A stretch of 64,000 nucleotides of DNA from Liolophura sinensis. Lineage: Eukaryota; Mollusca; Polyplacophora; Chitonida; Chitonidae. A program made the translations under genes and the position numbers. Positions 54,851-64,000 of this stretch are shown here, one piece after another. Each line of letters starts with the position of its first letter. Position 1 is the first letter of the stretch. The notes beneath the pieces are model-generated. The model was not told the DNA's origin. It saw only the letters and a list, made by a program, of their open reading frames with translations, and did no database searches. The DNA is taken from NCBI RefSeq assembly GCF_032854445.1, contig NC_088297.1:13381335-13445334 (forward strand). The letters run 5' to 3'.

Positions 54851-56309
54851 TAGAGGCCATGACTTTGTCAAACGGGATATCAACATAACACAAGACTAAC
54901 ATATAGAGCAATGTATTCATCCAATCTGTACAATGATTTCTTCATAGTTTGCTTATCAACTTTGAGGGTTCCAACATGCTTAAGAGGGCTTCAACTTGCT
55001 GAAAATTGTTCCCGGTAAGTACTTGTATATAATGCTGCCATCAATAAGGCAGAAATTCCCAAGGCATGTAGTTAGTATTCCTGCGTTGCAATATGTGTAT
55101 TCTACTATCCCAGACAAAAACTAGGAACATTTCATGTCTGCATCGTATTTAAGCAAACCATCTGACACTAGTTGTTCAATGGACCTCTCCAATAATACTG
55201 GATTGAAGCACACAAAAGGCAGCACTCCACACAAATTTACAGAAATGGTAAGAATTGACCACTTGAAATCAAGCCACTGTCATCAGACACATTTCTAACA
55301 ACTTAAGTTCTTGTCTTTACCTTTAGGTCAATATTGGTTGCTTACCAATGGTTCTATAAAAGGCTTTACATCTCTATAGAACATAGGAATTCAGAATTTT
55401 TTCTCTGTTCAAGCCCACCATGATTTGAAAGCCGTCTTCCAGAAAGTTTGAAGTATCCAAACTTTAAATTTACAGACTAGACTTACAGTATTAGAGATCA
55501 TCTGAAGATTGGCTGATTGATCTCCAATCAATGTTAAAACGTTATTCTAATATATCTTTGCAAAATTGTCGAATCATATTTAAACATAATACATGGTGGA
55601 AGTCAACACCTTTCAGAATGAAAATCACTAACAATGTTCTCCTGTTGGGAGGAAAGCAGAGGACAACTGTCTGAAGAAAAGGTTTGTGTAGCTCACACTT
55701 TGACGGTACAAAATTGTTTCACTGAAAAAAAAAACAATAAGAAAATCAGAAAAATGTAAAAGAACAAACAAAACCAACCACTTACATGTATAGATGACAC
55801 AAATATCTGACTGGCAACAAATCTAGTTTGAGCAATGGTTATAGAAAACCAAAAATTAGCAAACTTTAATACAGATTTAATACCTTTTTCTACAATTGTA
55901 ACACACTTTTCATTTCCACCAATTGCAAAAATATACTTTGGATATGCTGGAAATTTTATGCACTCTAGTGATACGTTTATTCTTTTTTCCAGGTGAAAAT
56001 TCTATTCCTTCCATGATATTCTGGGTTCCTTGAACCATACACATAATCTTTTCCAATTGCAAAAAGATTCCCCTGTCCAAGTCAAAGGGAAAACATTCCC
56101 ATTTTCAGATGGAAAAAAAAAAACAAACACCCCATTTTCCAAGGAAACACACACCATTTTCTGCTCTAGTTTCCATTTTCAGAAACAATGTTCAACACTG
56201 CTTGGACACTTCTCTCCGGCTGCTTCCTTGTGTGATGTTTAAAAGTGTGTGTTTCACATCTCCTCTTTGCAGTTGCCTCACCCTAAATTAAAAATGCTCC
56301 GGTAACTGC

Positions 56310-56760
56310 ACTTACAAAATCCTCAAGTTTTCAAGCAACTGTTGCCAGATCAGCAAATCTTCAAGCTTTCAAGCAGCTGCAGTCACCTTAGAAATCCTAG
56401 AGTTTTCAAGCCACGGCAGCCACCTCAGAAATCCTCAAGGTATCAAGCAACTGCAGTCACTTCAGAAATCCTCAAGTTATCAAGCAACTGCATTCATCTC
56501 AGAAATCCTCAAGTTTTCATTTTAAATCAACTGCAGCCAGCTCAGTAATCCTCAAGTTTTCAAACAAATGCAGTCAGTTCAGGAATCACAAAGCATCAAG
56601 CAACTGCTTGCAAACTGCAAGGTTTCCAGCAACTGCAGCCACTTTTACAGAAAACCCTGAAGTTTTCAAGCAACTGCAGTAGCTTATAAAATCCTTAACT
56701 TTTTGTGCAACTGTAGTCACTTCAAAAATCTTCAAGGTACATATATCAAGCAATTGTAGT
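56310..56760. repeat. ~36-bp tandem array downstream of RFC1
   Basis: About twelve diverged units of the type tttcaagcaactgcagtcac plus ctcagaaatcctcaag. It lies just past the RFC1 stop codon and so probably in its 3' UTR or flank. Confidence 0.75.
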
Positions 56761-56870
56761 CAGCTCAAACATTCTCATTTTCGATAACTGCTCACTCGAT
56801 ACAGCACTCACAACCCACGGCTGAGGACAATGTTATGTAGTCAATATACAGAATCTTGTGTGCACTGTTA

Positions 56871-59800
56871 TCAGCTTTTGCTCTTCCCTTTGCCCTTGCC
56901 CCGACCTTTGCCCTTTGACTCGCTGGCCTGTTTTCCCTTTGTGCTTCCCCCTCCTGCTGCATTCTTACCACCTGCAGATTTTTTCATCTGAAAAGTTATC
57001 AGCAGAAACGAGGGCTAAATAACAATAACATATATTCATTTTTATATTAAGCACTGCATATCTCTGGACACTGCATATCTCATTTAATACAACCCATTTT
57101 CAACAATGATCAAAAATGAACAGAAAGATAAAAATCATGATAACCCAGTCTTGTTACAGAAATGAACAACAAAAGGAGTAAAGTAGTTTTGGTACAGGTA
57201 GGTAGTTGGCGTACAGATAGGTAGTTTCAGTCGGCTTTTCACTAATAATTAACGCTTTTCTTTTCTCCACCTTTAATCATGTTCAAGTTTAACAGTCTCA
57301 CCTTGATCATCCCATCTTCAAGGTCATTATCCTCCTCTTCCTCTTCTTCCATCGCCTTGGTTTCCTCACCCTCTTCGCCTAGCAACCCAGACTCATCAGC
57401 CCCACCCCCTCTTCCTTTTTTTTTCTTCGTCCCGCCTCCAAGTGAGTATGGCGTGAGATGACTTTCCTTGTTGTAAGCCCGCGTGAAAGATGCTTTGGTC
57501 TGAAATAAAGCCAGCCTTGTTAATAACTATCCAAATCATGTTCGAAACAGTCCAAAAAAGGGGCCAAGAAGTCACAATGTGTCAGGTTCCTGAAAATTTC
57601 ACACAAGTAACAGGCTTCGTACGCTTTTCCTTCCTCAAAATTCAAGGGCTTTTTGACCAAGTGACTTCAGAATTAGACACAAAGTTATATGGCCTCAGAG
57701 GTTGCTGGTTCAAAACCCAGACTGGTGCAGCATTAGAATCTGTTCTGTTGCTCTGTATCCAGAAAGTGTTATCTTCAGTATGGAGGATAATAATGAGAAC
57801 TAGACTTACTTTTGAACTTAGGTTTGAGAATGGATCAGAACTATTCGGCCACTTAGAGACCTCCATGACATTGTCAAAGTCTTCCTTGATGATGTTGTAG
57901 CTGTCCATCATTTCTATCACATCCTTCACACCATCATTTTCTCTCTCCACCAGGGGATCTGTTAGAGATTTCCTCATAAAAGGGAGGTAATCCAAATTCA
58001 AGCCTCTCTTGTCGGAAGAAATGCTTAGTAGACAAAAACAGTTTTAAAATTATACATGTATACATTACATATTAAGCAATAAAGGTTATGATAAATGACT
58101 TAAAATCATGCCTACAAATTTAATCATTGTAGGAAAAAAATGTAATAAAAACTTTCGGCGCTGAATCTTTTCCCATTAGGACGTCATCCTACCATTTGTA
58201 GTTTAGAAGTTTTAATCCTTCGATTTAGGAGTGTCTTGGAGTGAGTGCATGGGTTTAACCTTATACTTAACAATTTATCAGTCATATGACGACAAAGGAA
58301 TCCCTAGAGTGCATATAATGCACCTCCTTGTTACAGGACGCATTTCCATTGCTCTTGTATCTAGTGCTGCTTCACTGAGACGCCTTACCAAAGGCAGGTA
58401 AGTCGCGTCGCCCAAGCCATTATATTATATTGATGCGGGTCAAACAGTTGTTGCACCATCCCCTTCATGCTGAACGCCAAGCGACGAAGTTACAACTTCC
58501 TCTTTTAAGATCTTAGGTGTGACCCGACCCAGGATTGACCCTGGATCTAGTGCTCCTAAAGCGGGTGCTCTACCAACTGTGCTATTGAGGCCGGCGGAGT
58601 GTCTTGGAAGTACGGACAGTGGACCAAAGAAATCGCACAAAGTGTGCATATTTCTCATGGTCATATTTCTTACATGTGCGGCTCTCTAAGCTTAATTTAC
58701 ACACCTGCCACCACTAGACAAGACTGGGCGACATATGTAGGATTGCTTGGGCACAGCCTCACCACTGGAGTCCTCACGCGAAACTGCTTTATCAACAACC
58801 TTACTCTAGACCACTGACACACTTACTGTAGACCACTGACACACTTACTGTAGACCACTGACACACTTACTGTAGACTCATGTGAGTATGAAGCTCCTGT
58901 AAAATTCTGTCATTTTTATTCTGCGTGGAATTTTTCCCGAGCCAGCTGGGGAAGGCAATCATCTGTGAGATACCACCTCTCATCTCTTCTCCAGGAATCA
59001 CACTAGCAAAGATCGCCTGGCAATAAAACAATGCTACTTCAGCACATGCAAATCAGTAAACAACATCCAACATTGTCCCACCATATTACCTCCCTTGAGG
59101 GCACTCTCCAATATTAATTTTTGAGCATGTTGTGGTACGGTAGGGTTTGTAGAAAATGGCTAAAAAAATATTGTTGAGTTTTGAAAGCTAAAGTGTTAAA
59201 AGTTGAGGACCAACTTTCTGATTGGTTTATTGATTTGAATGCTATTTAATACCAGGAATTTTCAGTTGTGTTTTTCAACTCGTTGTGTCCGGAGTAATCC
59301 ATGGCTCTGACTGCAGTTACTGATAAGCTTGCACACGAACATTGCTCTTTCATGTGCGAAAAGCTTGAGGAATTAGGGTAGCATAACTTAATCATTTGAA
59401 TGAGAACTTCACAGGTCTCGTGATGCAGTAGGACTGTTTTTACCTTCAATGACAAAAGATTGATTTGATTTGATTGTTGTTTTACGCCGTACTCAAGAAT
59501 ATTTCACTTATGCGACGGCGGCCAGCATTATGGTAGGTGGAAACCGGGCAGAGCCCGGGGGAAACCCACAGCCATCCAAGGTTGCTGGCAGACCTTCCCA
59601 CGCACGGCCGGAGAGGAAGCCAGCATAAGCTGGTCTTGAACCCACAGCGACCGCATTGGTGAGAGGCTTCTGGGTCACTATGCTGCACTAGCACGCTAAT
59701 CGACTGAGCCACGGAGGACCCAATGACAAAAGAGGTTCAAACACCAGACTCCCTTAGTGTCACCAAGGAAAGCTCCTTAATATTAACACATTATGCACTC

Positions 59801-62800
59801 TACCATAGTTTCTTTATTAGTTTTGTACCTACCTCCATGGGAAGCAGACCCCACTTGGATTGAGAGCGTATTTTCTTCTCAATCAAGTCACCGTTACAAA
59901 TGCTGTCTGCTGCCTTGGCAAGCTGTGACAGATGCCGTATATTGCTGCCCCTGAAACACAAAAGAGAACAGATAGATCTCTTCTTATCTCTGAACAATTA
60001 TTCCATTATGTCAAATTTGCACGAACTGTTTCTCATGCAAACAGTAAGCCTGCAAATGAGTGGCTGGACATGGACATTGTCTGGCTGATGTTCGTCTCAA
60101 GTGTTTTGATGCCGATCAATTTATCTGGTAGAAATTTAGAGATTCATATAAAGAGGAGATACTCAGTTGTGTAACTGTCTCTATCTACTCCTGATCACAT
60201 TTTCATGGGCTTATTTCGATATTCAGTTCTGTGTAACTGTCTCTATCTACTCCTGATCATATTTTCATGGGCTTATTTCGATATTCAGTTCTGTGCAACT
60301 GTCTATCTACTCCAGATCACATTTTCGTGGGCTTACTTCGATATTCAGTTCTGTGCAACTGTCTCTATCTACTCCTGATCACATTTTCATGGGCTTATTT
60401 CGATATTCAGTTCTGTGCAACTGTCTATCTACTCCTGATCACATTTTCGTGGGCTTATTTCGATATTCAGTTCTGTGCAACTGTCTCTATCTACTCCTGA
60501 TCACATTTTCATGGGCTTACTTTGATATTCAGTTCTGTGCAACTGTCTCTATCTACTCCTGATCACATTTTCATGGGCTTACTTCGATATTCAGCTCTGT
60601 GCAACTGTCTCTATCCACTCCTGATCATATTTTCATGGGCTAATTTCAATACAAGAACATTCAAATGTCAGTAGTATCGTTTTATTGATGTTTCTCAGTG
60701 CAAGATAGCATGCAGTAAACAGCTCTGGCCATTACAGCATTATACATGGTCCAAATTCCGTTAGCTAGCCACTGCACACCCACACGTTACTTGGGCTCTA
60801 AACAATAAAACTGCTGTCAAACACGAATCAAATAAATAAATAGATAACAATAAAATGGGTCTTATCAAGCACAGACGGTGTCTTGGCTTCCATTCATTGT
60901 CCTAGTAGAATGCAGTGTTTAATGCAGCTAAAAACAAAACAGGGTTAAAACACAGTTAACCTGAGTGTGTGGAAGTGACATCATAGATGGCGCTGTTGTC
61001 CACCAGCAGCTGTCCCCACATTATGTGTGCTCAGTCAGTCAGTGGTAAGATTTAGCCATGTCGCATTGGCGCAATATTGTGAAAGTGTCAAATCAGCAGA
61101 ATCATATGAATTTCCCCTTCAGAGCAGAACTGAGAATATTATTCCACCGGGAAGAAAAACGTAAGGCAAGAAATCTACTGAAGCGAATACCTTATTATAC
61201 ATTTCTACTGTTTTGTCTATTTGCGGTCTGCATTTATTATCTCCCTGAAAAAAATTTTCGGCACAACATTATAAATATTAGGCATGAAGTGATTGGTGCC
61301 TGACACATTGTCAGATAGTTACATGTAGTTAACACTATGAATTTACAGTTCACAATCTTACCTGGTTAAGTATGATCTTACATGGATGTGGTTCTCAACC
61401 TCATTTAACTGAGTACGGTGTAACAAGGATGTAATTCCCAATCTCACTCAACTGAGTACGGTGTAACAAGGATGTAATTCCCAATCTCACTTAACTGAGT
61501 ATGGTCCATCATGGATGTAGCTCTCAATCTCACTTAAATGAGTATGGTGTAACATGAATGTAGTTCTCAATCTTGCATGGCTGAGTATGGTGTAACATGG
61601 ATGTAGTTCTCAATCTTATTTTAACTGAGTATGATGTAACATGTACATAGTTCTCAAACTTACGGGGCTGAGTATGGTGTATCATGGATGTTGTTATAAA
61701 CATTACCTGAGGGAGTATGTATTTAGTTGTCAATATCACCAGGGTAAGTATGGTGAAACATGTACGTTGTTATCAACATTATCTGGGTGAGTATGGTGTA
61801 GCATGTATGTAGTTCTCAATCTTACCTGGGTGAGTATGGTGTAGCATGTATTTAGTTATCAACATTACCTGGGTGAGTATGGTGTAACATAGATTTAGTT
61901 CTCAAAACTTACCTGGCCGAGTATGTTGTAACATGGATGTAGTTCTCAATCTTACCTTGCTGAGTATGGTGTAACATGGATGTAGTTCTCAATCTTACCT
62001 TGCTGAGTATGGTGTAACATGGATGTAGTTCTCAAACTTACTTGGCTGAGTATGGTGTAACATGGATGTAGTTCTCAATGTTACCTGGCTAAGTATGGTG
62101 TAACATGGATGTAGTTCTCAATCTTACCTTGCTGAGTATGATGTAACATGGATGTAGTTCTCAAACTTACTTGGCTGAGTATGGTGTAACATGGATGTAG
62201 TTCTCAATCTTACCTTGCTGAGTATGGTGTAACATGGATGTAGTTCTCAATGTTACCTGGCTGAGTATGGTGTAACATGGATGTAGTTCTCAATGTTACC
62301 TGGCTGAGTATGGTGTAACATGGATGTAGTTCTCAAACTTACCTGGCTGAGTATGGTGTAACATGGATGTAGTTCTCATGAACAAACAATGGTGCGATGC
62401 TGTAATCGTTGAAGAAAAGATCTGACTTGTCTATTAGGGTCATCTTTGACGTCTCCTCTCCGCCCACAAACACCTTCCGACAAACATCAAATGGTCCCTG
62501 GAGGGAAAACAAACCAGCAAGGAGATTCTGAGGTAACATGCAAACAGCACCTCAATCCTGTCTCCATCGCTAATTTTTTGAAAAGATGTAAAATTTCTAA
62601 TAGGTGCAATGTTTCCCACACACCTCTGAAGCCCAGTTTTTGGGGGTGAATAAAACCACCACTCTTTGATAGATTCTGATGAACATCTGGAATTAAAGCA
62701 GCAACCAATCTCGCCAGGACTGGATTGTAGCTTGCCTCCTTATTGATCAATACACTGCGTCAATAAGCTGAGTTCTGCAAGTTCATGTGGATATGGGTGA

Positions 62801-63223
62801 AACAGAATGGAGGTTCTCGCAAACTAACGCAGCTAAAACGCGAAATTTTACCGTGCTTGTTAGAATGAATATACATCTCGTATAGCCCAGTATGTCTGCT
62901 GTAAAATCAGGTCTTTTAGCTGCGTAAGTTCGCTAGAGCCCCCACCCTGTCTCGTTTCAATCTGCGTAAACTTCGGAAATTCCTGAAGTGCAGACTCGGC
63001 TTATAACAGCACTTCAGCCAGCTAGGGCACTATAAAACGGATGAAGAGTTTATGTCTCTGCTAATAACTGAAGACCCAAAAGGGCAAAGAGTTCATGCAC
63101 TTGTTTCTTGACCAAAGCACCCACCATTTTTAGATCCTTCTTGGCACGCGTGGAGTCTTCCTTCGCCTGCTCATAGGTCAGAGATTTACTGGTGGCACAC
63201 CACATAGACAGGTTGTGGATAAC
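56871..63223 (-). CDS. RFC1: replication factor C subunit 1, C-terminal exons (partial)
   Basis: Seven in-phase exons: 63125-63223, 62343-62497, 59833-59950, 58871-59016, 57810-58023, 57302-57499 and 56871-56987, giving 348 codons plus stop. The protein continues beyond the window, where the BRCT and AAA+ parts must lie. What is present matches the C-terminal RFC1 domain: VIHNLSMWCATSKSLTYEQA, RAKKDLKM, GPFDVCRKVF, LIDKSDLFFNDYSIAPLFV, ENYIHVTPYSA, LAKAADSICNGDLIE, WGLLPMEAIFASVIPGEEM, FPSWLGKNS, LNLDYLPFMR, DSYNIIKEDFDNVMEVSKW and FTRAYNKESHLTPYSLGGG. It ends in an acidic stretch (MEEEEEEDNDLEDGMI) and a Lys/Gly tail, as in other animals. RFC1 is the large subunit of the clamp loader that places PCNA on DNA at replication forks and in repair. 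Two donors (exon ends 62343 and 58871) sit at the edges of tandem arrays made from themselves. Confidence 0.95.
58241..58596 (-). mobile_element. SINE family B, full length with 12-bp TSD
   Basis: A 356-bp element flanked by exact repeats gagtgtcttgga (58229-58240 and 58597-58608). On the minus strand the head reads ggcctcaatagcacagttgg, tagagcacccgc (A box) and gggtcaatcctgggtc (B box). The core carries tcgtcgcttggcgttcagca, and the long 3' part ends near gtttaacctt/gtgcatataatgcacc on the plus strand. It is inserted in an RFC1 intron. Confidence 0.9.
58799..58880 (-). repeat. 22-bp exon-edge tandem repeat with donors (RFC1)
   Basis: The RFC1 exon ending at 58871 finishes gtctaca|gtaagtgtgt. 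That junction recurs every 22 bp into the intron (exon-end equivalents 58849, 58827 and, altered, 58805). Three of the four keep a consensus ACA|GTAAGT donor. The period is not a multiple of three. Confidence 0.88.
59340..59380. mobile_element. MITE family C, terminal fragment
   Basis: Only ttgctctttcatgtgcgaaa and agcttgaggaattagggta, the end of a family C element, remain. Confidence 0.45.
59460..59720 (-). mobile_element. SINE family A, full length with 13-bp TSD
   Basis: Flanked by exact direct repeats caatgacaaaaga (59447-59459 and 59721-59733). The minus copy is complete from tgattgttgttttacgccgt to gactgagccacggaggaccc and is among the copies nearest the consensus, so probably young. 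It lies in an RFC1 intron. Confidence 0.95.
60172..60650. repeat. ~62-bp tandem array, 7 copies, in RFC1 intron
   Basis: The unit is gtctctatctactcctgatc, acattttcatgggcttattt and cgatattcagttctgtgcaact; some copies lack a 4-bp tcta/ctct step. It lies about 220 bp from the RFC1 exon at 59833-59950 and does not resemble it. Confidence 0.92.
61365..62385 (-). repeat. 43-bp exon-edge tandem array, ~24 copies including the exon (RFC1)
   Basis: On the minus strand the RFC1 exon ends gagaactacatccatgttac, accatactcagccag, followed by the donor gtaagt at 62342. This exon end plus donor repeats every 43 bp for about 1 kb into the intron, about 23 further times. Copies next to the exon are almost identical to it; those near 61365-61700 are clearly diverged. 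Many keep AG|GTAAG donors. The period shifts the frame by one base per copy. Confidence 0.95.
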
Positions 63224-63341
63224 CTGTGAGACAAATCCAGCAAACAAATGAACTTAATTAAACCACACTGATTCAGGACATTCCTGTTCAAAAAATGATA
63301 CTGTGTCAGTTAAACTATCATATTGCAACTACATGACATGA

Positions 63342-63400
63342 CTGATTAACTGATTGATTGATTGATTGGTGTTAAGCAGCACACTCAAGACTTGTTCACT
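63342..63400 (-). mobile_element. SINE family A, tail fragment
   Basis: Degraded tail with gattgattggtgttaagcag, cacactcaagacttgttcac. It lies in the RFC1 intron, upstream of exon 63125-63223. Confidence 0.5.
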
Positions 63401-63413
63401 TAAGATCAGCATC

Positions 63414-63636
63414 CTAATTCCTCAGCCTTTTCGCATTTAAAAGAGCAACATTTAGCGCATTTTACACACATTTTCAATTTGAGTTTGGAGACAAAGCTCC
63501 ATTGAATGGATTGGCCAACTTAAGGGTTTGAAACAAAGTATAAAACTATCAGGCTATATACAATGATGCCTTCAGAATATGCTTGAATAAACACCTTGCA
63601 AATATGTGAAAAGGTTGAAGAATTACAGTACTCGAA
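63414..63636. mobile_element. MITE family C, copy with both ends
   Basis: Opens with ctaattcctcagccttttcg and closes with aaaaggttgaagaattacag. Shared inner words are gagtttggagacaaagctcc, ggattggccaact and atatgcttgaataaacacct. About 220 bp; the best intact member seen here. Confidence 0.78.
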
Positions 63637-63786
63637 CATGCGACCTGATTCGTCACGGATCTGACAGTCATCGCACTTTAGACATCAGAGCTTGCGAGGC
63701 CACCATGATATATCACATGATATGTCACATGATATTTCTGTTATTTCAGATCAAAACATTATAAACCATCTCATGTTTACAAATGT

Positions 63787-64000
63787 ATTTATTTATTTAT
63801 TTGATTGGCACCATACTCAAGAATATTTCACTTATACAACGGTGGCCAGCATTATGATGGGAGGAAACCGGGCAGAGCACGGGAGAAACCCACGACCATC
63901 CGCAGGTTGCTAGGAGACCTTCTCACGTACGGCCGGAGAGAACGCCAGCATGAGCTGGACTTGAACTCACAGCGACCGCATTGGTGAGAGGCTCCTGGGT
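63787..64000 (-). mobile_element. SINE family A, cut by the window edge
   Basis: Minus copy from (ttta)n and gattggcaccatactcaaga through gaccatccgcaggttgctag to caccg-like head text gcattggtgagaggctcctgg at the last base. The A-box end lies beyond the window. Confidence 0.85.

Larger units (their letters stand above)
50271..56870. other. intergenic between convergent esterase and RFC1
   Basis: AT-rich DNA with no recognisable exon. It includes the presumed esterase 3' UTR, a MITE at 50642-50842, SINE copies near 53284, 54368 and 54562, T-rich runs (52083, 52540, 53780) and, next to RFC1, a ~36-bp tandem repeat. The frame at 56030-56242 is low-complexity and not convincing. Confidence 0.55.

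Overview
The window looks like nuclear DNA of an invertebrate, most likely a lophotrochozoan and probably a mollusc. The genes are split by GT-AG introns, intergenic DNA is AT-rich, and tRNA-derived SINEs, small terminal-inverted-repeat elements and minisatellites are dense. The phylum is inferred from the style of the SINEs and was not tested by search. Four host protein-coding genes can be assembled exon by exon with consistent splice phases.

Layout. 1-6610 is gene-poor and SINE-rich. 6611-13526 (+) is a four-exon class C GPCR of the metabotropic-glutamate-receptor type. 13527-18242 holds repeats and one CpG-rich unassigned block. 18243-21482 is a PIF/Harbinger DNA transposon with 16-bp perfect terminal inverted repeats, a 3-bp target duplication, a Myb/SANT-like ORF and a decayed DDE transposase. 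It sits 133 bp past the stop codon of KICS2. KICS2 (21616-31165, -, ten exons, 445 codons) encodes a subunit of KICSTOR, the lysosomal mTORC1-restraining complex. Head-to-head with it is an eleven-exon type I membrane carboxylesterase of the cholinesterase/neuroligin class (32369-50270, +). RFC1 (56871-63223, -) faces the esterase from the other side. Only its seven 3'-terminal exons lie in the window; the BRCT and AAA+ parts lie beyond base 64000.

The most unusual signal is a recurring structure I call exon-edge minisatellites: tandem arrays whose repeat unit is the end of a coding exon together with its splice site. They occur at two RFC1 donors (43-bp unit, about 23 extra copies; 22-bp unit, about 3 extra copies), one KICS2 donor (72-bp unit, 2 extra intact donors, all in frame), one esterase donor (48-bp unit) and the acceptor of the last esterase exon (about a dozen decayed copies). 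The last esterase exon's transmembrane-tail end is also present three times. Other arrays, such as a 69-bp x ~57 minisatellite in esterase intron 3, show no relation to exons.

The four genes do not form an obvious pathway; they are ordinary neighbours in a repeat-rich genome. All gene models are hand-spliced from sequence, homology judgements come from memory of the families, and no transcript evidence was available.
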